DNA of 64,000 nucleotides from NCBI GenBank assembly GCA_021613535.1, contig CP075497.1, positions 6,944,001 to 7,008,000 on the forward strand, read 5' to 3'. The number at the start of each line of letters is the position of its first letter. Positions within the stretch are counted from its first letter, which is position 1. The DNA comes from Adineta vaga (Eukaryota; Rotifera). Below, one piece after another: positions 12,867 to 23,622 of the stretch. The position numbers and the translations under genes are program-made. The notes beneath the pieces were generated by a model. That model searched no databases. It saw only the letters and a program-made list of their open reading frames with translations, and was not told the DNA's origin.

Positions 12867-13153
12867 TCTGTTCATATATAAATAAACTGTTTTCATCATT
12901 GAGGAATATGCATTCTTCTAAAGAAAAGATGAGAAGATACGAGTCTATCTATTACTTTTTCATATTGTGTGTGAATAAATTCGAGAAAATGACTGCACTT
13001 GTTTTATATCAGAGAACAAAAGACATCTATCGATTAATTTATTTTACTGGATTCATTTTAGCGGCGAACGAACAAGAATGGGCGATCCTATATATTATTT
13101 CCTTCCTCTAGTAAAATTCGTTAATCTAAACAAATCATTCGATTCTAGTAATT

Positions 13154-14829
13154 ATGGCCAATGTTCGAAAATCGCACGGTAAGTATCTTAATCAACTAAG
13201 AATTGCTTTTTTCAACTTCATTCTCATTTAGATGGAAGAAAACGAGCTAAAACGATGATGGAATATATGGATGGTGATGTTGATATTAACGATGAAGATC
13301 TTAGTCAATCAAATGTTCATATCGGTCAACATATTCACGCACAATTTGATATATCTATGCCAATTATTGATGAAACAACTCCTAATGAATCGATAATTCG
13401 ATCAAATCTATTGATACCAAAAGTCAAAAAACGAGATAGCGAACGTATAAAACTTCATCGACGAATGAGTGATATTTCTTTAAATCGTTTTCCTGATCAT
13501 TTAAATAAAACAACTACGGGCTTCAAAGGGCGTGATCATGTTCTTCGTGTAATGAAAACAACCACAACAACAGCAACAAATAAACCAATAATGGAATCGA
13601 AAAATCCTAAACTTATACAGGAAATGATTGCTAAACGACAAGAAAAACAAATATCAAATAGACCCATATCAGATTTTGCATTAAATTATGGTTTAATTGA
13701 TAATAATGGAAAGAAATCAAAAAGTCGAACAACATCGGAATTTATGTAAATCTTTTTTTTTCTTGCAATTTCTATTGCATTGCTTGTCTCTTCTTCTTCT
13801 TCTTAAAGTGCTGAGATGTCTCATCAATTGGAAAGTTTAAGACCAACATTAACTAGACGACAAACAATCGACTGTAAGTATCAAAATTCTCATAATTCAT
13901 TCCGAAACTTTATTTTTACTTCTTTCTTTAGTAAATAGTCCATTATTAAGAGTTGTGAAAATCAAAACTGTATGCAATCAACTTCTTTGCTATTGTCAAT
14001 ATGTCACCAATCGAGAAGATGTTGTACTTTTTCTTGATCCAAATGATCAACAATCAAAAACTTTAGAAATTAACGATGAAATTCGTATTGCAGGTGAATC
14101 AAGGTAAAGTTTTTCGATAAAACATATCTTGATTATCTTTCATAGAATACATATTCACATAGACTTGATATGAATCTAACAGATTTAAATTCAGTTACAT
14201 TAGGTATAACTGATATACGAAAAGAGTTGATTAGTAACAGAAATGAACAAGAGTTACAAATGGAAATTATTCATACATATGATTTTAATTGTTCATGTAA
14301 TAAATGTAATTCAAATCAAAATTTAAGTAAGTGGGAAAATGAAAGTTGATGATAAAATATAAGTTTCTTTTCTAGTATCATCATTTGATCTTCAATCTTC
14401 ATTTCCTAATGATAATAATCAACAACAAATGATTTCTTCCGTCGAACAAGTCTATGAATCATTTACATTAGCGTTAATGACAAAACGCAAATTCGATCTT
14501 TATGGTACAATTATTATATTTGAATCTGATGAAATCAATAACAAGTAAAAGAATTTCATTATGTTTTTCTTTTGTTAATCATCATATATTTTATTAGATA
14601 TATCTTTGTCGTTCGTGATGGTATAGGTAATTGTCTTCAAATAATATTTAGTGATATCCGTGAAATTTCAATTGAAATACAAACAAGAAAATATGTCTTT
14701 TATCAAATTGAATTCGTTGAACGAATTGAATCACCAAGAGAAGCGAATCGATGGCCGTATGAAGATTATCCACCACCGAAAAAACTTTTTTGTTTCAGAT
14801 CGACGAGTAATCAAGTATCCATGCTGTGA
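13154..14829 (+). CDS. Unrecognised 446-aa protein (possible SPIDR-like or OB-fold-type)
   Basis: Seven exons join in phase: 13154-13178, 13232-13745, 13809-13873, 13932-14103, 14163-14326, 14376-14544 and 14598-14829. The N-terminal half is basic and disordered, with an NxxKTTTTTATN tract and a segment LIQEMIAKRQEKQ. The C-terminal half looks folded and beta-rich (LLRVVKIKTVCNQLLCYCQY, VVLFLDPNDQQSKTLEINDEIRI, YGTIIIFESDE, YIFVVRDGIGNCLQIIFSD) and contains a CSCNKC cysteine cluster. The order of a helical 'ERQ' segment followed by VKI/VLF/DEIRI strands reminded me of the DNA-repair scaffold SPIDR or of an OB-fold. This is weak and not a call. A splice-acceptor-like CTAG sits 5 bp before the ATG. 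Confidence 0.75.
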
Positions 14830-15174
14830 TCTTTCTTTATCTTTTTTTGTGTGAAATTTTTGTATGAATGGTTTTTTTACAGTAAGATTCAAGGAACAGA
14901 TTGTAAAATAAATGTAAACATTTGGTAAAAAAAAACAACTTAGTCGTATGATCAGACAATGAAAGTTCTAATTCGGAAGGCATACTATAAAATTGATGGC
15001 CGATAGGTGGCGTTTTATTTTCTTCGCAGCATGTTATAGGTCAACTATTTAACTAACTAACTAACTAACAATAAAAAGAAAGTACATACAATCATCATAC
15101 TGTGTGATTTGTTTCAAAACCATTCCATTCGTATAATATTCTAGATAATCTATCGGTATCAGGAACATCCAACG
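14830..15174. other. intergenic spacer with (AACT)n repeat
   Basis: No gene is seen. It contains an AATAAA for the upstream gene (near 14905), a short CTAA/AACT tetranucleotide run at about 15046-15069, and a TATTCTAG acceptor-like site ending at 15144, 30 bp before the next ATG. Confidence 0.5.
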
Positions 15175-16091
15175 ATGTCTAGAAAACCAGAGAATAATTC
15201 AAGATCTACACAAAATTCTCGTATTGTACGAGTTCGTGATGTTAGTATTTACAAGTTGAAATTGAATCAAATATTAATTTTTTTCTTAAATTCTTTAGTT
15301 ACCAATTTATTATGATCCCAAAACGGATGATATTCATCGTTATGTTCCTCGAATAGATAATGATTCACAAAAGAAAATCAATCATACGAATTGGTTTCAA
15401 TCATCCATCAATCAGACAAGACAATCAATGCAACAGATATGGAATGATAAAAAAGTTTGAACAGCTTTTCTCTCTATAAAACATTCTACTAATGCATTGA
15501 ATAAATATAGGATTTACGTTCACGAATTTCGCACAATTTACAAAAAAGTGAAACGCATGCTAAAGGTATTGTTCTGATAAATAATTTCATCATATTATTT
15601 TCTTTTTCTCGTTTATTTCCATAGCTACAATTGATTATATTCGTAATGCTGAATCATTCCTTCCAAAAGCTAGTGTAGTAACTGTTGCTGGTCTGGGTGG
15701 TCTTCTTCTTGGTCATAAAGGTGGTGCCCTACGAAAAACATTCTATTCATCTGTAGCAGTAGCTGTTGCACTTAGTGCATGTTATATAAAGCAATCAGTA
15801 AATTTATTGGATCAAGTTCATCATCGAATTAAAAATGACTCACAAAAACTTATTTTGAATAGTAAATTTTATTTATGTAAAAGGCGAATTATTTGTTTGT
15901 TTATTCTAGAAAACAATCAATTAGTTGAAATTGAATCTAAAGATCGTATTTTACATACAATTAAAAATGAAAATGAACCAATTATTTCTGTTAATGGTGA
16001 TTATGGACAAGGAACACCAGTTGATCAACATTTGTATACAACTCGTAGTATTGTGAATTCATCTGTAGTGGATACAGAAAAGAAACTTTGA
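15175..16091 (+). CDS. MICOS complex subunit MIC26/MIC27 (apolipoprotein O family)
   Basis: MIC26/MIC27 proteins sit in the mitochondrial inner membrane and help form cristae junctions. Five exons (15175-15240, 15299-15454, 15511-15565, 15625-15861, 15910-16091) give 231 aa. Family signatures are present in order: LPIYYDP near the N-terminus, a helical middle (QTRQSMQQIW), then FLPKASVVTVAGLGGLLLGHKGG followed by a hydrophobic stretch with Ser/Ala/Gly-rich membrane segments (about residues 115-155). The C-terminal DQHLYTTRS resembles the DxxMYSTRS end of vertebrate APOOL. Which paralog it corresponds to cannot be decided from sequence alone. AATAAA lies about 110 bp downstream of the stop. 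Confidence 0.85.
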
Positions 16092-16374
16092 TTTTTGTTT
16101 CCTTCTTTCGACTTAATCTTACTAGCTTGACGGTGTTTCAGTTAGTTGTGTATTTCTTTTTTTTCTTTCTTCTGAAGATTTATTTAAAACCAAAGGCAAG
16201 AAGAATAAACTCTTAACTGTAATTGATCCACTGTATTTATTGTAGATATTGATATTCATTTTTGACGAGAAAATAGAATCAATTGTAGCAGGTGATTCAA
16301 TTATTATTTTTGAATTTTTCTATATGAAAATATGATTCATTTATATTGAAGTTATTTTGTAGATTAAATCATGA

Positions 16375-16703
16375 ATGTTGCTGATTAAGCGTTATCAATT
16401 TATTTATTTCTTATTGTTTGTAACTTTAATCTTTCATATGGCAAATTCAAATGCAAAAACATGTTGGCCTGAATTAATTGGTAAAACAGCGGAGGAAGCT
16501 GTTCAAGTAATCAAAGATGAATCAGGTAGATACTAAATTGAAAGAAAGAAATTCTTCGAATCTTAAATTCAATTCTTTTAGGTCTATCAAAAGTTCATGT
16601 ATGTGGACCTGGTTCTCGAACTACACGTGATGTTGATGATGAACGTGTTCGTGTCTATGTCGATGAAGAAAACAAAGTAACTACAAAACCAACCGTGGGT
16701 TAA
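16375..16703 (+). CDS. Secreted potato inhibitor I family serine-protease inhibitor
   Basis: Two exons (16375-16525, 16582-16703) encode 90 aa. I chose the upstream ATG because it adds MLLIKRYQFIYFLLFVTLIF, a good signal peptide; the internal ATG at 16438 would remove it. The mature part carries the family core WPELIGKTAEEAVQVIKDE, the exposed inhibitory loop, and RVRVYVDEENKV...PTVG, which together define MEROPS I13 (eglin c, CI-2). Aligned with eglin c, the scissile P1-P1' pair falls at Arg-Asp in SRTTRD. Arg at P1 predicts inhibition of trypsin-like enzymes. Two cysteines (CWPEL and VCGPG) could form a disulfide tying the N-terminal region to the loop, as in some plant members. An extracellular or gut protease-control role is inferred. 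Confidence 0.88.
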
Positions 16704-18653
16704 AAAAAAGTGACACAATAAAAATAATATTACAATCTCGAATAAAATCATTGCAATATTGATCTTAAAACTTCAATATAGACAGAATTTATTTAATCAA
16801 GGCTAAATCTTTTCTTCTATCCTCATTTGTATTTCATCAATGTACCTAACGAAATCGAAAATGAATTATTTGTATATAAATAAACATGGTCATTGTTTAC
16901 TGACACACATCTATGTAGTTCTATTTCATGTCAATATTGTATGATTGATCGAAAAGTGTGTCATCTATGTAAACGTGTTAAGCTGTAATGTACCCGATCA
17001 ACAAAGAAAAATATAGATCACCTTAAATTAAAATCTTTCACACATTATCGAACAATTTAGTTATTTAGGGCGTTGTATGAACAAATGTTCTATTGAATCT
17101 ACGTGCTAAATCGAATTCTTATGGATCTGTAAAGCTGTTCTGTGTGACAATCATATTAACACGTAAATAATGTACGATTACATGGATAAATCTAAAGATG
17201 TTATGTATAGATTTTCTAAAGAATATATCTACGAGGTCATTCATTGACAAAGTTTATTAAATGTATTATGAGTAATAAATAATCATAAAAGAATGACCTA
17301 TTTGTTTTATTGGACATAACTCATCAATGAAAAACTATCATAGAGAATATTTCAAGAACTTTGACCAAATCAAAGATTAAATACAGTTGTTCTCTGTTTT
17401 ATTTTTTGTCATATTCGATTATATAATCAATCAAAACTTGTTCTTTCACTTCGAATAATCTATCATGATCGTATACACATCATGAATGTCAAATGTACAA
17501 TGTAAAGGTAAGTATTAAATATCTTAGTTAATATTAAAATTATCAATTTAAGCAGTTCATTCGACTATAGAATACAAATAATAATACTCATTATCAATTG
17601 AATGTTTGTTTCTCTCCTGTATTGCATTTGTTCCAAAAAGAATTCATTTGCGAAGGAATGAACAAATATTTTCGTTCGTAGTTATATCGTATTCACACAT
17701 TATTCATTAGCATAAGAAGACGAATATACATCTATGTCAATAGCTCGTATTGAAATGATCTTATCGATCAGAAAAAGAAAATTTCGATAAAATATGTTTA
17801 TTGATTGATAAGCGCTAAGCAATATAAGTCTGATCCATTTCTAACGAGCGAAGAAAAAAAGAATCATCTATCATTTATTGTGATATTGTTTTTCAACAAA
17901 TACAGCCGCTTTAATCCAGTATAAAAGGTTTATGAGACGATAGATCAAAAGTATTCATCTGTATATATGATGAGATGATGATGATGTTCAGTCAATAATC
18001 CGACTGAAAAAACAAGGTGAGTTGTTTTTCTGTCTCTTTCGTTCTTTCACTCCGATCGCAATATTCATACATATGCATACATATTTGAGTCATGAAACAA
18101 TAAACGGATTTTTTTCTTCTTCTTCTTTTCTCATCATTTGCATATCATTAAAGTATTGAACATCGGCACTCAAGGTAGAATATTCAACTGTATCGAAAGA
18201 AGAGATAAATAATACAGAAGATGATTTATTTGTATTGGAATGACAATTGTCGTTGTTTACACATGTGAACCTATTTCTCTCTCTCTCTCTCTCCTTCTCT
18301 TTTTTTTCTTGCTTATGCTTAGCGCAATAAATATTAGTTGTACATAAATATAGAGAGTAAAAAAAAGAAGTTGTCAGTACATAGCTCTTTCTTTCATTCA
18401 TAGACATCAAGTTGCTTCACACGACAAACAGCATATCCGTGAGTATCAAAAGATACTTGTAGAGATATACATGATGCAAGAAGTTTATTTTTCCGAAGCC
18501 TTACGAATACTGTCGACAAAATAGTGAAGAGTCTGGACATTTTTATGAGTATCCATTGTCTATTGTATTATATTTAGATCGAATAACATTTACAGTTATT
18601 TAAATGACGACATCATTCTGATATTTTTCTTACTTTAGAACATCTTTTCAACT
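16704..18653. other. intergenic region, no gene seen
   Basis: About 1.9 kb without a supported gene. AATAAA signals for the inhibitor gene lie just after 16703 (near 16716). The middle is AT-rich unique sequence with no sustained frame. A CT-rich run (about 18273-18293) and poly-T tracts lie in the right half. The minus-strand frame at 18090-18410 is a product of these simple tracts. A TACTTTAG acceptor-like site ends at 18638, 15 bp before the EGF gene's ATG. Confidence 0.5.
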
Positions 18654-21604
18654 ATGTTATCAAACAATTTCTTCACATCATCATGGATGATTATTACGAT
18701 TTATATCATTTTTTCATATTTGAATAATTTAACGAATGCTCACAGTATGTATCGTAGATTTATCTTCATTTAGAATGTAGTTAATAATCTTCTTGAATAG
18801 TATGCACGTCAGATGTTTGCAATAACCATGGAACTTGTATTCCAAATAAATCTAATTCATTTACATGTGAATGTGATCTAGGTTTCACTGGTTCAACTTG
18901 TGATCAAGGTAGTTTTAGTAAAAACTAAAACTAACTGATAAATACATAGATGTAGTTTATTTATCTTATTAGAAATAGATGAATGTGCATCCCAACCATG
19001 TGCGAATAATGGTACTTGTACAGACTTAGAGAACGGTTTCCTTTGTCGCTGTTTGCCTGAATGGAATGGTACTCTATGTACAGAACCAATGAGTAGGTGT
19101 AGTTTTATTAGATATTAATAGGTTTTTTTTTAAAATAAGTAAGTATATAAATATATTTCAATCATAACAGATCCATGTCAATCATCGCCTTGTGGTCCAG
19201 CGGGAAAATGTGTTGCAACAAATACACCACAAATACCTTATTATTGTCAATGTCCAGATGGTCAAAATACAATATTTAAATGTGCTGATTCAAGTATGTC
19301 TATTTTTGTTTTGAGAGATGAGAGTATTCGAATTTCTACGTCAATGAATTCGAAATTGTTTCGTAATAGATCCATGTCAACCCAATCCATGTGGTCCTGG
19401 AAAGTGTGAAGTTACCTCAGATATACACAATGGATATATCTGTCGATGTCTTGACGGTACCATTCAATTAACAAATTGTACAACACCGAAAAGTAAGTAT
19501 GACTAGTCTATGATCGATAGACGTTTTCATATGATATTTTAGATCCTTGTACTACATTACCGTGTGGTTCAAATGGACGATGTATATCACTATCAGCAGC
19601 ACCGAAAGGTTATATGTGCATGTGTCAAAGTGATGGTATTACTTTTACAACAATCGATACATGTCCAAGTAAATTTTGAGAGATTATTTTAAAACATATA
19701 TAGTTTATTTTGTTTTCAATAGCAACCAATTCCATTTGTACTCATTTGACATGTCGAAATGGTGGCACTTGTGTACCCTTTTCTGCTAATGAACCTTCCT
19801 GCAATACTGGAAAAATTGGATCTGTTTGTTGTCAATGTTAGTAATTGTTATTGAAGCGTTTTTTCGCAGAAGAATAATGTTAAATGTATTTGGTTTTTGT
19901 ATCGTAGGTCCTCCTAATTATACAGGTCTACGATGTGAACGAGGTTTGTTATTGAATATTGTGAGATTCTAAAAGAAAATAAAATCAATGTTTGTATAAC
20001 TAGAACTTGATTTTTGTTCATCAAATCCATGTAAAAAAAATGGACGTTGTCTATCAGGTAAATCTGGATATCGTTGTCAATGTTACGAAGGATTTACTGG
20101 TGAAAATTGTGAAGGTAATCATCATCGTTTTAGTTTTTATGAATTCTCATTCGTATTTTCAAACTAGTTCGAATAGTAAACTCAGGTTGTTTGTCTAATC
20201 CTTGTACTGTTGGTATCTGTTATCAATTAAATCAAAATGGACCAGCCTATGTTTGTATTTGTCCAGATGGTACATTGAATCTCTCATGTAATTCAACCAG
20301 TAAGTTATATTTTCGAAATTCTTCGATAGATTCATAATAAGATTTCATTTGAAAAAAAATAGACTCGACACGAAATCCTTTGGTATTACCAACCATACCA
20401 TCACAAACAACAACTCCTATAGCAACATTGATGTTTAATAATAATGCGAAATATGGTGGAGGAGGAAGTGGAAATAATCTTCGATCTGTTTCAATATGTA
20501 CTCCAACTTCACGATCTACTTGTAATGGTGGAGAATGTATATTAGGTGTTGAAGGAGTATATGTCTGTCAATGTCGAGAAGGTTATACAGGAGTTTATTG
20601 CGAAAACAGTTGAGTATAAATAGAGATATAGATGGAAAATACATTTATTAATCATTTTGATTTTATATTTAATTAGATATCAATGAATGTGCATCAAATC
20701 CATGGTAAAAAAATAATTTTTTTAAAATTAATTTTTATTTTGAAAATCTAGTTTGGGTGGTGGTATATGTTATGATTTAGTCAATGCGTATTCATGTTTT
20801 TGCCCTGATCGAACTTTTCGACCACAATGCAATACAACGGGTGTAGCATCAATACCTCGAGGTACACAAGTTCTTATGAGTGCTAGCGATCGTAAGTAAT
20901 GAGAAAAAAAAGAAAAAGACCAGGAATTGAAGATTTTCTATTCATTAGATAAAATATCACATCATCATCATCATCATCAACAACATGATGATAAATCTTT
21001 ACCAAATGAATGTTACTGTCGTAATGGTGGTATATGTATAACAAGTCAAACTGGTAGAAAACTTTGTCAATGTCCTAATGGATTTACTGGAGCATCATGT
21101 GAAATATCTGCCTGTATGTTAGATTTAATAATTTAAAGAAATATCTGAAAGAATCTTTCTAGTATCTGCAATTAATCCTAGCCAAATTGCTTGTAGTCAA
21201 TCAATATGTCAAAATGGTGCCACATGTCAACAACAAGGATTAACTGCAATTTGTACTTGTAAACCAGGTTTTACTGGTCAACGATGTGAATCTGGTAGAT
21301 GGAAATATATTTTGTAATCTTTATACTAATGAAGATTTTCTTTTTAGAATATTTTCGTTGTCAAGCTAATGGTCGTTTTGCTGATACGTCAAGTTGTAAA
21401 CAAGGTCGATACTTTGAATGTGTTTATTTTGGACAATGTAAAGTTGAAAATTTATTTATTTATCAAACGTATTCTTGAATTTATTTCAATTTAGATGATT
21501 TGGGCTTACCAAATGGTGTTCTCTATAGTCGTAGTTGTCCACCAGGACTTTGGTTCAATCAAATGAATGATCGATGTGATTATCCAAGTGCTGTTCGATG
21601 TTAA
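18654..21604 (+). CDS. Secreted multi-EGF protein with C-terminal chitin-binding (CBM14) domain
   Basis: About 17 small exons begin with a signal peptide (SWMIITIYIIFSYLNNL). There are about twelve EGF-like modules, including calcium-binding types that open with EIDECASQPC and DINECASNPC, and others closing with CxCxxGFTGxxC. Most modules occupy one exon flanked by phase-1 introns, the symmetrical arrangement that allows exon shuffling. Between modules 10 and 11 is a His-rich linker (six His then QQHDD, near 20955). The last exons encode six cysteines spaced as in a peritrophin-type CBM14: FRC, SSC, FEC, RSC, DRC, VRC. No transmembrane segment follows, so the product is probably extracellular. 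A role in a chitinous or glycan-rich extracellular layer is inferred from CBM14. Exon edges in the middle are approximate. Confidence 0.85.
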
Positions 21605-22298
21605 ATAACTAAATAATTTGGAGAACTGTTTTTTTTTATTTGGCCTTTTACATATTTCTAGACGTTTTTCTTTCTCGGTGCCATGTTCTCTCTCGCTCTT
21701 TTATCTCATTACTTTTAGACGACTATTTGTAGATGTTTCACATTTTCATTGCTTCTTCTTCTGCATCTTCTTAATCAATAAACATTCTTCAAGATAAAGA
21801 AAAAGTAACAGCCCAAATAAACTATCATTCATCAGAAAACTATCAGGATCAGCAACGAACGACAAGAAAAAGAAAACTCGCATGACTACCAATCAATCAG
21901 TTATTTACTATTACTCTCTGAATTAGAAATATGAACAAGATTTTTTCTTCCTTTTTATCGTTTGGATGACACCGGAAGAAGAGACAGAATGTTGATGTTC
22001 TTGTGAGCACGTACTAAAACTATGAAATGAGTTAACATTCTGATTTCTTCTGCTTTTGTTCTTATTTCGATGCGTCTATCATAAAAGAGAAAAGATATAG
22101 AAGAAGAAACAACAAACATCACTATCTCGTCTATTCGCTCTTCGTCGCGATCAAATTAGAACGACTGTATGGGTTTTTCGAAGCTATAGAAGTGTTAATA
22201 TTGCATTTACATTTTATAGAGTTAGAACGACGACGAGTGTTTCTGAAAATACAAAACAATCCGTTGACAGAACAAATTACTCACACAAACTAGAATGA
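21605..22298. other. intergenic region, no gene seen
   Basis: About 690 bp between the EGF and Ly6 genes. It holds a CAATAAAC poly(A) signal near 21777 for the EGF gene. The rest is AT-rich with A/G-rich patches and is presumably the promoter of the Ly6 gene. No open frame of interest is seen. Confidence 0.5.
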
Positions 22299-22825
22299 AT
22301 GTGGTCTTTAATTTGTCTCCTCATATTGTTTCTTGATTATCAAAGTAAATTTCCATATAAATACTAAACTAATATTGACAAATCTTTCTTTTAGAAGTCG
22401 AAACACTTTCATGTTATCAATGTTCAATGAAATATTCAAATACAGAATGTAATTCAAACAATTCCATTTATGTTACTGAATGTCAACCTACTTACGATAC
22501 ATGTTTGACAATTGTACTTAAACCAAGTAGGATTTAACTTTTTAACTTTCAAGTAATTCTATATGAGACTATTTTAGGTATTTTGGATGAAATTATTATA
22601 ACAAAATATTGTACAAAACGGAAAGCATGTGAACTACAACAGAAATATACACATTCATTAACACCTTGTGAACCAAATAATGAAGGTCGAAATTGGGCTT
22701 GTGTTTCTTGTTGTGGTGAACGTGATTTATGTAATCATGATGATTCCAATCGATTAATTCCAAACCGATATCTATCAGCCATATTTCTGTTAATCATTAT
22801 CGTACATTTTGTCTTTTTTAAATGA
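22299..22825 (+). CDS. Ly6/uPAR-type three-finger protein, probably GPI-anchored
   Basis: Three exons (22299-22344, 22395-22526, 22578-22825) give 141 aa. The ATG at 22299 is preferred over an ATG four bases upstream whose frame stops after 12 codons. The chosen frame gives a signal peptide (MWSLICLLILFLDYQ). The mature domain opens LSCYQCSMKY and ends CVSCCGERDLCNHDD, the LxCxxC ... CCxxxxCN pattern of the Ly6/uPAR three-finger fold. It is followed by a hydrophobic tail (AIFLLIIIVHFVFF) typical of a GPI-attachment signal. It is likely an outer-leaflet cell-surface protein. Ligand and role cannot be told from the sequence. AATAAA lies near 22882. Confidence 0.8.
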
Positions 22826-23622
22826 TAGGAAAACAAAATTTTTATTGTAAATATTTGTTTTTAAATATTATAATTTCGTTGTAATAAATGTGCACATATA
22901 TGTTTAAAAAATAGTTTAATATCGTACGAGAATCGATTTCTAAAAGAATTCTAGTATAAGGAAAATTTTACTTTTTTCATAGAACAGATCTTTCTTTTCT
23001 TCAACCGTTTCTATGGTTTTTCCCCAGTCATTTAAACAGCGTCTGATTGTGAAATATGTTTACTATGGTAAAAACCACAATACAAATATTTCTATTTTAT
23101 ACTTTGCGGCATCTATTGTTTGCATTTTGTATTTCGCTTTTAAGAAATCATTTGTCAAACTGCATAGGAAGAGTTAAACCATCATCACGCTTATTTTTTA
23201 TTTCAATTACTGCGAATATTTGTTTACAACATGCACATATTAACGAATTTTTTAGTAATACGATATAAACAAATATTTTCGAAGAATAGCAAACTGAGCT
23301 AGTACTTTATAAATTCCCAGAGTTTTAATTAAGATCACAATCAATACAAGAAAACGTGTTATTTCGTTTCAAGAACAAATAAATTAAAGCTAATCCACTC
23401 TAGCTCAGAGAAAATCTTTTTTTTTCTTTTCTTCTTCGGTTTTTTTGCTAAAGAGTTCTCATTTAATCTTTTTGTAGAAGTAAAGTTAACCTTGAAATAA
23501 GAAAGAACGACGAAAAAAACAACGAGTCTCGCTTCCTTTAAAGAAACGCAAAGCAATAAAGATTTTTGCTGAAATATATTCTACGCAAATAAACTACTAT
23601 CGCCATTTTCCTAGAACTTACA
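22826..23622. other. intergenic region, no gene seen
   Basis: About 800 bp of AT-rich spacer between the Ly6 gene and the RdRP. Short frames on both strands (for example 23056-23268 + and 23359-23556 -) have no motif and no splice partner. The A/T-rich right end is the presumed RdRP promoter and 5'UTR. Confidence 0.5.

Noticed and set aside
12899-13111. 70-codon plus-strand frame between the ASB-like and 446-aa genes
   Set aside because: It has no motif and overlaps the 3'UTR of one gene and 5' region of the next; not supported.
18090-18410. 106-codon minus-strand frame
   Set aside because: It is driven by CT/GA simple repeats (Arg-Glu runs) and has no homology signal.
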